From the NCBI GenBank assembly GCA_036510575.1, contig DATCDR010000075.1, positions 1 through 33,625 on the forward strand: a DNA stretch of 33,625 bases. The letters run 5' to 3'. Below, in pieces: positions 8,344 to 15,768 of this stretch (positions are counted from its first letter, which is position 1; every line of letters begins with the position of its first letter). Under the pieces are notes generated by a model. It had not been told where the DNA came from. It worked only from the letters and a program-made list of their open reading frames with translations, and did not search any database. The position numbers and the translations under genes were made by a program. This DNA comes from DATCDR01 sp036510575 (GTDB lineage: Bacteria; Actinomycetota; Acidimicrobiia; Acidimicrobiales; Bog-793).

Positions 8344-8979
8344 CTACGCCAGATAAGCCTCGCCGTCGTCGACGATGAACGCCTGCCCGTCGCGAAGCGC
8401 CTGAAAGGGCAGACCCGCCTCGAGCAAGTGCGCAACCGCCAACTCAGCGAGCGGCGCCTCTTCATGTTCGGATCGCCAGTGCGGCACGATTCGCCACGGC
8501 ACCCAGCCGAGTGCCTCGGGTCGAACGTCGGGAGCGTAGCCGTCGGCGACGGCATCGGGCTCGTCGATCAAGTGGCATCCGTCAAGGTCTGGACCAACGA
8601 CACAGGCGCCCGCGCTGTAGCCGCCGTAGACGATGCGATTCTCGACGAGCTGCTCGCGGATGGCTGCTCGAAAGCCCGCTTCGGTCATCGCCCTGGCGAG
8701 CACGAAGGTGTTGCCGCCCACGGCGAAGACAAGGTCATAGTTCGCGAGCCGCGCCCGGAGACCGTCTTCGTCGTCGAAGTACGAACGCAGGTCGAGCTCC
8801 TCGCAAGAGAACCCAAGTACGCGAAGCGCCGCAAACTCCTGCTCGAAATATTTCAGTCGCTCACCGCGGTAGGCGTCGCGGGCGTTGAATATCACCGCCG
8901 TCCGGGCCTTACCCCCGGCGAGTTCCCGAAGCGCCGCGGCGTTGTCCCCAAGTCCATAGGAGCTGAGGTAGAGCCGCAT
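8344..8979 (-). CDS. peptidase E-like (family S51) serine peptidase
   Basis: 211 residues, class-I glutamine-amidotransferase-like fold. It opens MRLYLSSYGLGDNAAALREL. A VGGNTFVL turn follows the 'YDLVFA' strand; this is the glycine-rich oxyanion region of S51 peptidases. YGGYSAGACV carries the expected nucleophilic serine in a GxSAGA elbow, and IVPHWRSEH supplies a histidine near the usual active-site position. Family members are about 210-235 residues; well-studied ones are alpha-aspartyl dipeptidases or cyanophycinase relatives. The true substrate here is unknown. It is cytoplasmic, with no signal peptide. A hairpin at 9014-9028 separates it from the upstream alcohol dehydrogenase gene. 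Confidence 0.8.
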   Translation of the reverse strand: MRLYLSSYGLGDNAAALRELAGGKARTAVIFNARDAYRGERLKYFEQEFAALRVLGFSCEELDLRSYFDDEDGLRARLANYDLVFAVGGNTFVLARAMTEAGFRAAIREQLVENRIVYGGYSAGACVVGPDLDGCHLIDEPDAVADGYAPDVRPEALGWVPWRIVPHWRSEHEEAPLAELAVAHLLEAGLPFQALRDGQAFIVDDGEAYLA

Positions 8980-9013
8980 CGCACTACTTTGCCACGGCCC
9001 CGCAACCCGGCTG

Positions 9014-9028
9014 CCGCCCGGAGGGCGG
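9014..9028 (-). terminator. possible hairpin terminator after the alcohol dehydrogenase gene
   Basis: A perfect six-base-pair GC stem (CCGCCC/GGGCGG) with a three-base loop lies 68 bp past the stop of the leftward alcohol dehydrogenase gene and just before the peptidase E-like gene. No T-tract follows, so it is a candidate only. Confidence 0.35.
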
Positions 9029-9095
9029 TTAGCTCGGTAGGCAGAGAGCGCGAATACGCGGGCCGCGGCGCGCGATCCGGCGTGGCGGAATCTCG

Positions 9096-10070
9096 CTAGC
9101 CGAGCTCGAAGGAGACCTTCAGCGCGCGCCGCTCGTGTGCCATATCCATCGCCAACTGGATGTCGTCGAGCGCGTAGCGGGGCTCGAGGAGGTGACCGAC
9201 GTCGAGGGCACCGGACTCGATGAGCTCGATTGCCTCGTGGAACGACGTCAGTCCCTCTTCGATCTGCGCGTTCCCCGCCATCACGATCGTGCAGCCGCGC
9301 GCGAACGCCTCGGCGAGCGGGAAGCCAACTGCTCCTGCATGCTCAGGCAGCCCGAAAAAGCCCGTCCGCCCGAGATAGCGGGTGGCCGAGATGCACTCCG
9401 CCCGACACGCGTCGAATCCCGCGGCCTCGATCACCAGCTCCGCGCCAGCGCCGTCGGTGTATTCGAGGACCGCGTCCACAAACGATCGCTCCGGCGCCTG
9501 CACGACGACATCGGCACCAAGTTTTTCGGCGGCTTCGAGCCGGGCAGGTTCGAGGTCACAGACGATGACACGAGAGAAACCCTCAAGCTTGGCGAGCTGC
9601 AAGGCAAAGAGGCCGGCGGTTCCAGCTCCGAGTATCGCTGCGGTGCAACCATCCGCGGAGAGACCGGTCGGCCAGTAACGGCGAAAGCCGTTGATGACGG
9701 TGCCGAGTGGCTGCGCCATGACGATCTGATGCGGAGACGCCGCAGTCGAGAGTGCCACGAGAAATCGCTCATCGACGACCTGGAGATCGGCGAAACAGGC
9801 CCCGACGCCGGGCATCGGAACAGTGAGGACGCGATCGCCAACCGCCCAACTTGCCGATCGCGACTCAACGATCGTCCCGACTCCCTCGTGACCCGGCCTA
9901 CCAGGTGTGAGCGGGAACGCGACGACGTGGCCGCCGAAGACCGTCCGCAGATCACTCCCACAGACCGATGCCGACTCCATCTGCACGAGGACTTGCCCTG
10001 GCTCGGGGGCCGGGACGCCGACCTCGATCACCTCGAAGGTGCCCTGCCGGACTAGCTGGACCGCTTGCAC
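9096..10070 (-). CDS. zinc-type medium-chain alcohol dehydrogenase family
   Basis: 324 residues from a GTG start (10068-10070) preceded by AAAGGGACGAA. The N-terminal GroES-like domain has the catalytic-zinc ligands SVCGSDLR (Cys) and GRPGHEGVG (His-Glu). The coenzyme domain has a Rossmann fingerprint, LGAGTAGLFALQLAK, followed by an acidic VIVCDLEPARLE strand, which favours NAD. The four-cysteine structural-zinc lobe of classical ADHs is absent, with PMPGVGACFADLQVV in its place. This points to the sorbitol/threonine-dehydrogenase-like or 'zinc-binding dehydrogenase' branch. Substrate unknown. It follows the VOC gene by 27 bp, so the two are probably co-transcribed, which would suit a small catabolic module. 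Confidence is high for the family and low for the substrate. Confidence 0.88.
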   Translation of the reverse strand: MQAVQLVRQGTFEVIEVGVPAPEPGQVLVQMESASVCGSDLRTVFGGHVVAFPLTPGRPGHEGVGTIVESRSASWAVGDRVLTVPMPGVGACFADLQVVDERFLVALSTAASPHQIVMAQPLGTVINGFRRYWPTGLSADGCTAAILGAGTAGLFALQLAKLEGFSRVIVCDLEPARLEAAEKLGADVVVQAPERSFVDAVLEYTDGAGAELVIEAAGFDACRAECISATRYLGRTGFFGLPEHAGAVGFPLAEAFARGCTIVMAGNAQIEEGLTSFHEAIELIESGALDVGHLLEPRYALDDIQLAMDMAHERRALKVSFELG

Positions 10071-10097
10071 TTCGTCCCTTTCGGCGAGCGCAACGAG

Positions 10098-10895
10098 CTA
10101 CAGACTGCGATTGACGAGCGGTCTGGCATACAGGGGATGGCCGGTGCTTCGAACCTCGTGTTCGATTGTGAAGAGCACCTTGTCATCGTCGAGATCGACG
10201 ATGTCTTTGAAGCGGTACTGGTGCTCCACCTTCTCATAGGCCAGACCCCGCTCCTCCAACTTCGCGTACGGCCCATCGATGTCGGAAAGGTAGACCTGCA
10301 CGTGATGTCCGTCGTAGTCGCTTAGGTCCGCGTCGGTCTCGCGAAAGACGAGCCGCTGGTGGCTGCCCATCGCGCAACTGGCGACGACTCCCTCGTCCTC
10401 ATCCAACTCGGTCTGCGCGCCGAGCACCTCGTGGTAGAAGCGGGCTATGCCGCCCGCCGCACCGACGGGCACATCGAACGCCACGTAGGACATAGCGCGC
10501 TCGGTCTGCCCGTCAGGATCAAAGCAGCGGAATCGATTGCCCCACGGCGACGTGACCTCGACGAACTCCTCGCTTTCCGCGAACGCAAAGTCAGTTCCGA
10601 CGAACTCGCTAGTTAGGCCCGCCAAGCGGCCGAGTAGACCTTCGCGACCCGGCAGCGCGAGGCCGACATGACCGCGCAGAACCTGTGGCGTCCCGGTAGG
10701 CAGGTGAAACTGACTGCGCCCGATGTTGATCCACATGTTCACCACGCCGGTCATGAGCTCTGGGTCCCGAGTCAGCCCGAGTCCGTCGACGTAGAACGCG
10801 AGGGCCATTGCCTGATCAGGTATTTGAACATTCACGTGTTCGAGCGCAAGCACATTGCTCAGCTCGTCTACAACGCTCTCGAGTTCGATCGTCAT
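10098..10895 (-). CDS. two-domain VOC (extradiol dioxygenase-like) protein
   Basis: 265 residues from ATG 10893-10895, which has an excellent GGAGGTG ribosome binding site. The longer in-frame start at 10982 would add 29 non-conserved residues. There are two vicinal-oxygen-chelate modules: LEHVNVQIPDQAMALAFYVD with HLPTGTPQVLRGHVGL and SPWGNRFRCFDPDG, then MSYVAFDVPV...FYHEVLGA with YDGHHVQVYLSDIDGPYAKL and FTIEHEVRS. The spacing and ligand-like histidines and glutamate resemble catechol-2,3-dioxygenase-type VOC proteins. The 'RxxxHPLYxRPLVNR' tail is also seen in such proteins. Ring-cleaving activity is not proven; glyoxalase-like or binding roles are possible. It is the first gene of a likely two-gene unit with the alcohol dehydrogenase. 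Confidence 0.82.
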   Translation of the reverse strand: MTIELESVVDELSNVLALEHVNVQIPDQAMALAFYVDGLGLTRDPELMTGVVNMWINIGRSQFHLPTGTPQVLRGHVGLALPGREGLLGRLAGLTSEFVGTDFAFAESEEFVEVTSPWGNRFRCFDPDGQTERAMSYVAFDVPVGAAGGIARFYHEVLGAQTELDEDEGVVASCAMGSHQRLVFRETDADLSDYDGHHVQVYLSDIDGPYAKLEERGLAYEKVEHQYRFKDIVDLDDDKVLFTIEHEVRSTGHPLYARPLVNRSL

Positions 10896-11136
10896 CTTCC
10901 CCACCTCCGAATTCACCGCGCCTGTGCAACCAGCGCCTAACGCTCTAGGCAAAGGCTGCCACCATTTTCGCTCGATCGCCATCAGGTGTTGAGCGACTCA
11001 TCTCCTCGGCCGATTCACGGGCGGATTCCAACGGAGCAAGAACGGGCGTTCTAGCCGCTCTAAAGGCCCAAGCCCGCTTCAATCGTGCTGTTGGAACTAG
11101 CTGCCCCGCTCCGAACGGCCTCGGTCCGACGTCGCA

Positions 11137-12294
11137 CTATGCGACGCGATGCGCACCTGAAGCTGCCAGCGCGCTGAAAAACTGCGGCGTCAAAAGTCCC
11201 TCGAAGGCAAAGGCTGCCTCCACCGTCTGAATGATCCAATCCTCGTCGTCGGCGTTTATGAGCGCGACCACGCAACCTCCGAAGCCGCCGCCGATCATTC
11301 GAGCGCCGTAGGCGCCGGCTCGCTCTGCAGCCTCGGCAGCGAGGTCCAGCTCCTTGCAACTGACTTCGAAGTCGTCCCGAAGTGATCGATGCGCCGCGGA
11401 GAGAACCGGCCCTATTTCCACGAGACGCCCTGCCGTTAGCGACTCCGCGACGCTCAGCACTCGGTCGTTCTCGGTGATCACGTGACGCGCCCGACGTCGG
11501 ACAACTTCATCAGGGATCTTCGCTAGGTCACGAAGTGTCGCATCTCGTAGCGCTCGGACCCCGATGAGCTTGGCCGCGAGTTCGCAAGCGGCTCGACGGT
11601 CGGCGTAGGCGGAGGTCGCTAACTGGCGGCGCACTCGTGTGTCGATGACGAGGAGCTCCAAGCCCGCAGGTGCGAGGTCGAAGCCAAGTTGTTCGATCTC
11701 GCCGCTTCGGGTGTCGAACAGGATCGCGTGGCCCGATATACAACAAAGCGATGCAGTTTGGTCCATGATTCCTGAGGGAACGCCGACGTAGGCGTTTTCA
11801 GCACGTTGACAAAGCAAGGCAAGGTCTTGCAGTCGAAGTTCGGGCGCGAAGAGGTCCCGAAGTGCAAGGCCGATCGCGCACTCCAAGGCTGCGGACGACG
11901 AGAGCCCCGCTCCGATCGGCACGGTGCTCTCTAAATGGATGTCCAGACCGCTGACCGCAAGGCCCGCTTGGTCAATCGCCCATACGACACCGAACGCGTA
12001 GTCCGACCAGGACGTGGTGCCGATCTGCGGCGAGAGGTCGCGCAGGTGCGCCGAGACCAGTGGCCGCGACGTAGCTGGAGCACTCGATGAGCTGACTTGC
12101 ACCAGATCATCGTCCCGCCTGCGGAGTGCCGCGGTCGTCGTGGCATCGAGTGCCATCGGCAACACCAGGCCGTCATTGAAGTCAGTGAACTCCCCGATGA
12201 TGTTCAACCGCCCAGGTGCTGCCCAGACACCCTCGGGCGAGCTCGAAAAGGTGCTCTCAAAGCTCGTTGTCATCGATCTTGAGCCGTGCGACAT
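11137..12294 (-). CDS. galK: galactokinase
   Basis: 385 residues, GHMP-kinase fold; phosphorylates D-galactose to galactose 1-phosphate in the Leloir pathway (cytoplasm). All three family motifs are visible: the N-terminal signature GRLNIIGEFTDFNDGLVLP (residues 28-46), the ATP-binding PIGAGLSSSAALE loop, and the C-terminal GARMIGGGFGGCVVAL. The catalytic aspartate lies in VPSGIMDQTAS. One oddity is that the normally invariant GEHTDY reads GEFTDF: the sugar-binding histidine is Phe36 and the following tyrosine is Phe39, while Glu35 and Asp38 are kept. AGGGTGA precedes ATG 12292-12294, supporting this start. It lies 108 bp downstream of galT and is probably co-transcribed. The altered motif leaves open a related sugar as substrate. 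Confidence 0.9.
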   Translation of the reverse strand: MSHGSRSMTTSFESTFSSSPEGVWAAPGRLNIIGEFTDFNDGLVLPMALDATTTAALRRRDDDLVQVSSSSAPATSRPLVSAHLRDLSPQIGTTSWSDYAFGVVWAIDQAGLAVSGLDIHLESTVPIGAGLSSSAALECAIGLALRDLFAPELRLQDLALLCQRAENAYVGVPSGIMDQTASLCCISGHAILFDTRSGEIEQLGFDLAPAGLELLVIDTRVRRQLATSAYADRRAACELAAKLIGVRALRDATLRDLAKIPDEVVRRRARHVITENDRVLSVAESLTAGRLVEIGPVLSAAHRSLRDDFEVSCKELDLAAEAAERAGAYGARMIGGGFGGCVVALINADDEDWIIQTVEAAFAFEGLLTPQFFSALAASGAHRVA

Positions 12295-12402
12295 CTAGTC
12301 ACCCTGTCGACGGATCATCAAGCACACTTCTGCCTTCTTCGATGCAGCGAGACGCGCCCGTCGAGTAAGTACAGCCACGCTCGCCGCTAACGCGAGGACG
12401 TA

Positions 12403-13497
12403 TCACGCTGACCGCAATCGTTCGGCGGCCGACTCCGGTGAGATGTCGGAAATGAACGCGTCCATCCCCGATTCGGTTCCCGCAAGGAACTTGAGCTTGT
12501 GCACCGCTCTTCGGATCGAGAAGAGCTCGAGGTGCAGCGCGAACGCATCCTCGGCGCCGGACGGCGCTTGATGCCATCCTGAGATGTACGGCATCGGGAC
12601 ACCGAAGAGCGCATCGAAGCGTCGGAGGAGCTCGAGGTAGAGAAGGCAGAACTCTGAACTCGCTGATTCGGCTAGGGCGATGAGATTAGGTGCTCGAGAT
12701 CTCGGATAGAGATGCACCTCGAATGGCCACTTTGCCGCGTGGGGAACAAATGCGGTCCAATGCTCACCGCTAAGGACCACCCTGGACCCGCTGCTCTCGT
12801 TTGCGACCACGTCATCGAAGAGATTTCGACCCGTCGAGGAGAAGTGCCGTCGAACAGCGGCAAGGACTCGAGATGTGCGAGACGTGACGAAGGGGAAGGC
12901 GTAGATCTGACCATGCGGGTGGCTCTCGGTGGCCCCGATCTCCGGGCCACGATTTTCAAAGCAGTACACCTGAGCGACGTCGGCGCGGATGCTTAACGCC
13001 GCGGTTCTATCCACCCAGGCGTCAAGAACGAGGCGCACCCGCAGAGGGGAGAGCTCGCGAAAGGAGCTGTCGTGATCGTCGGTGAAGCAGATCACCTCGC
13101 AACGACCGACGGCAGGAAGCGCCTCGTCTACCCCTATTCCGGCCTCTGGAGCACGGTGACCCGATCCCGAGAACGCCGGAAAACGGTTCTCAAAGACCAC
13201 AACGTCATAGTCAGATTCTGGGATCTCTGAGAGGTTGGTCGCGCTCGACGGGCAAAAGGGACACGTGTCGCCTGTCGGAAGGTAGATACGGTCTTGGCGA
13301 TGCGACGCGATCGTCACCCAGGTTTCGGTTAGTTCGTCGTGGCGCAGCTGAGATCCGTGTTCGACCATCGGAAGATCGCGCCTGTCGTGCGCAGTCCGAG
13401 CGGGCCGGCCGTCCTCGTCGAAGTAGATGAGGTCGCGCCCATCGCCGAGGCTGATTGTTGTTTTTATCACCGGAGCCCGCCCTCTCCCAGCAGTCAT
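12403..13497 (-). CDS. galT: galactose-1-phosphate uridylyltransferase
   Basis: 364 residues, HIT superfamily; swaps UMP between UDP-glucose and galactose 1-phosphate. Visible features are a zinc pair CPFC (Cys79/Cys82), VFENRFPAF, and the active-site ESHPHGQIYAFPF, where His195 is the expected uridylylated nucleophile. Also present are the C-terminal EVHLYPRSRAPNL, an 'ISGWHQAP' strand and a histidine-rich LHLELFSIRR. The order galT then galK is a common actinobacterial arrangement; no epimerase (galE) is present nearby. The start at ATG 13495-13497 lacks a well-placed ribosome binding site; a GTG nine codons in (VIKTTISLGDG) is an alternative. It is divergent from the glycerol-1-phosphate dehydrogenase gene across 174 bp. 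Confidence 0.92.
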   Translation of the reverse strand: MTAGRGRAPVIKTTISLGDGRDLIYFDEDGRPARTAHDRRDLPMVEHGSQLRHDELTETWVTIASHRQDRIYLPTGDTCPFCPSSATNLSEIPESDYDVVVFENRFPAFSGSGHRAPEAGIGVDEALPAVGRCEVICFTDDHDSSFRELSPLRVRLVLDAWVDRTAALSIRADVAQVYCFENRGPEIGATESHPHGQIYAFPFVTSRTSRVLAAVRRHFSSTGRNLFDDVVANESSGSRVVLSGEHWTAFVPHAAKWPFEVHLYPRSRAPNLIALAESASSEFCLLYLELLRRFDALFGVPMPYISGWHQAPSGAEDAFALHLELFSIRRAVHKLKFLAGTESGMDAFISDISPESAAERLRSA

Positions 13498-13671
13498 CCA
13501 AGATCGGCTCGTCGACCCTCCTGCATCCTAAGGTTGCCACCCCCAATTCGAGCGCCTCCGACGACCTTGAAAAGCGATACCTCGCACTCCGCCGTCTCGC
13601 CAAGCGTGGCAGGATCACGAGAGCGGACGAACGGCATCGAGAGCGCTGATGACTAAGAAAGAAGTCCCAGA

Positions 13672-15027
13672 ATGCGATCAGATCTGCCCCGGGACGCCCG
13701 TGAGTCGGCTCCGTCGAACCTGGACGACCGGTGCTCTTGTGGCTCGCTCCATCCGGTCGATATCGAAATGGTCGTGATCAGCGACACGGCCATCGACGAG
13801 CTCGTCAGTTACGGCGAGCGCCACTCCTGGTCAAGGCCCTTCGTCGTGATGGACGCCAACACCGAAGAAGTGCTCGGCGGAGAGGTGATCGAGGCGCTGC
13901 GAGGACGCTCGATGTTGCCCGAATCCCTCTCCTTTCCCGAGCGATCCGGTCTGCTGGCAGATGCGAAGAGCGTGGAACGGCTCGAAGACGCGCTCAGATC
14001 ATCGACGCCAGATGCGGTGATCGCCGTCGGATCCGGGGTGGTGACCGACGTCACGCGATTCGTCACGCACCGCTTGGGAAGCGAGTTCGTGAGCGTGCCG
14101 ACAGCCGCCTCGATGGACGGCTACGCCTCAAGTGTTGCGGCGATGCAGTTCGATGGCATGAAGACAACCTCGAGCGCGATCGCGCCCAGTGCGATCTTCG
14201 CGGATCCAAGAGTCATCGCAAGGGCCCCTCGAGAGATGACGCGATCTGGAATCGGGGATCTTCTCGGAAAAGCATCGGCACACATCGATTGGCACCTCTC
14301 ACACGGCCTCTGGGCGGAACCGCTCTGCGAGGTCGTTGAGCGGCGTGTGGCCGATCCGATGGTGCATGTCGCGTCGCATGTACGCGAGATCCTCGAGCAG
14401 TCACCCGAGGGCGTTGAGCAGCTGCTTCGTGGCCTCGTTGAATCTGGCATCGCCATGACGATGGTGGGGAGCTCACGTCCAGCGAGTGGCTGTGAGCACC
14501 ACGCCTCTCACTTTTGGGATCTGCAAGCCTCGCTCGGCAGACAGCTGCACGCTCCCCACGGCCTACAGGTCGGGTATGCGACGCACTTCGCGCTCCGCCT
14601 TCAAGAGTGGGCACTAGCCGGTGACCATATCGGCGTGCCGACGTTGCCGCGGGCGCCTGAGCCCGAAAGCGACGAGGCGCGTTCGTGGTTCGCGGGGCAT
14701 CTGCTTGAGGTCGAGGCAGTGATGGAGGAGAAGCAGTCGTTCTCTTCGTCACACGAAAAGGCCTGGCCGCGGAGCGCGCCGAGCTGGGCCGCGGTGCTCG
14801 CGGGCACCGAAGGGGCGAGAAGCGTGGCGCCATTGGTTCATGCAGCACTGAACGCTGCTGGGATTCCCGATACGCCTGGATTTCTTGATCTCGATGCGGA
14901 GATGCTCTCCGCCACGTTTCGGTTCGCAAACCGCATTCGGGCCCGCTACACAGTGATCGACTTCTTGGAAGGTCAAGGACTCCTCGACGAGGGGGTCGCA
15001 TCCGTGCTTGGGCAGATCTCGTACTAA
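13672..15027 (+). CDS. araM: sn-glycerol-1-phosphate dehydrogenase (AraM/EgsA family)
   Basis: 451 residues, related to iron-containing alcohol dehydrogenases and glycerol dehydrogenase. It reduces dihydroxyacetone phosphate to sn-glycerol 1-phosphate with NAD(P)H. Key features are the nucleotide loop GSGVVTDVTRF, the family hallmark VSVPTAASMDGYASSVAAM, GIGDLLGKASAH (metal-binding Asp), SGCEHHASHFWD (metal His) and APHGLQVGYAT (metal His). A short N-terminal extension (CSCGSLHPVDIEMVVI) precedes the core. The Bacillus homologue AraM is encoded in the arabinose operon. Here the gene converges on araD with only 27 bp between stops, so the association with arabinose genes is retained although the strand differs. 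The ribosome binding site before ATG 13672 (AAGAAAGAAG) is weak. Family call is strong; physiological role uncertain. Confidence 0.9.
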   Translation: MRSDLPRDARESAPSNLDDRCSCGSLHPVDIEMVVISDTAIDELVSYGERHSWSRPFVVMDANTEEVLGGEVIEALRGRSMLPESLSFPERSGLLADAKSVERLEDALRSSTPDAVIAVGSGVVTDVTRFVTHRLGSEFVSVPTAASMDGYASSVAAMQFDGMKTTSSAIAPSAIFADPRVIARAPREMTRSGIGDLLGKASAHIDWHLSHGLWAEPLCEVVERRVADPMVHVASHVREILEQSPEGVEQLLRGLVESGIAMTMVGSSRPASGCEHHASHFWDLQASLGRQLHAPHGLQVGYATHFALRLQEWALAGDHIGVPTLPRAPEPESDEARSWFAGHLLEVEAVMEEKQSFSSSHEKAWPRSAPSWAAVLAGTEGARSVAPLVHAALNAAGIPDTPGFLDLDAEMLSATFRFANRIRARYTVIDFLEGQGLLDEGVASVLGQISY

Positions 15028-15054
15028 CTACCCTGAGCTTTCGCGACTTAGGCC

Positions 15055-15765
15055 TCAGTCGGCTTGGCCGTAGTACGCGTCGGGCCCGTGTTTTCGTCTG
15101 AAGTGCCGGTCGACTAACGCGGAGTCGAGCGGAGGTATGCCTGGCCGAAGTGCCACGCTCAGGAGTGCCATCTGGGCTACCGCCTCTAACGTCGTCGCTC
15201 GCTCGAGCGCGTCGTTGGCGTCCTTACCCCAGACGAAGGGGCCGTGCCCAGGCACGAGAGCGGCCGGAAGGTCCGCGACGCCGTGCTTGGCGATGAGCTC
15301 GCGCAAAGCGACGCCGGTGCTCAATTCGTAGGAAGTCGCGATCTCCTCGGCGCTCAGATGGCGAGCGAGCGGGATCGATCCCGGACAGAAGTCTGCATGC
15401 GTCGTTCCAAGGATCGGGATTTCGAGCTCGGCCTGTGCCCAAGAGGTCGCCCAGGTTGAGTGCGTATGGACAACGCCGCCGATCTCTGAAAAGGATCGAT
15501 AGAGCTCGAGGTGGGTCGGCGTGTCAGTGGAAGGTTTACGCTCGCCCTCGACAATCTCGCCGTCGAGGGTCAAGATCACGATGTCACCAACATCCATGAT
15601 CGCGTAATCGACGCCACTTGCCTTGATCGCGATCACGCCGGCGTCGCGGTCGATCCCACTCGCATTGCCCCACGTGAGCGTCACGAGATTCTGTCGGACC
15701 AGACCGAGATTCGCAGCCAGGACCTCTTCTCGGAGGCCGTCGCGGTAGCGCGCGCCCGAGGTCAT
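15055..15765 (-). CDS. araD: L-ribulose-5-phosphate 4-epimerase
   Basis: 236 residues, class-II aldolase fold; converts L-ribulose 5-phosphate to D-xylulose 5-phosphate, the last step of the arabinose route. Motifs in order are LVTLTWGNASGID (phosphate/substrate loop), KASGVDY, PSTDTPTHLELYR, VVHTHSTWATSWAQ with the two zinc histidines, LGTTHADF, PGHGPFVWGKDA with the third histidine, and the C-terminal RRKHGPDAYYGQ typical of true AraD. Length matches the E. coli enzyme (231). The ATG begins three bases after the araA stop, with GGAG embedded in the junction (TAGGAGATG), so translation is coupled to araA. Last gene of the pentose array. Confidence 0.95.
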   Translation of the reverse strand: MTSGARYRDGLREEVLAANLGLVRQNLVTLTWGNASGIDRDAGVIAIKASGVDYAIMDVGDIVILTLDGEIVEGERKPSTDTPTHLELYRSFSEIGGVVHTHSTWATSWAQAELEIPILGTTHADFCPGSIPLARHLSAEEIATSYELSTGVALRELIAKHGVADLPAALVPGHGPFVWGKDANDALERATTLEAVAQMALLSVALRPGIPPLDSALVDRHFRRKHGPDAYYGQAD

Positions 15766-15768
15766 CTC

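Noticed and set aside
9023..9095. tRNA-like stretch: GGGCGGTTAGCTCGG...GAGAGC resembles an acceptor strand plus D-arm
   Set aside because: The D-arm-like GCTC/GAGC pairs, but no anticodon stem, TTCGAATCC-type T-arm or matching acceptor end follows. Part of it is already in a GC hairpin.
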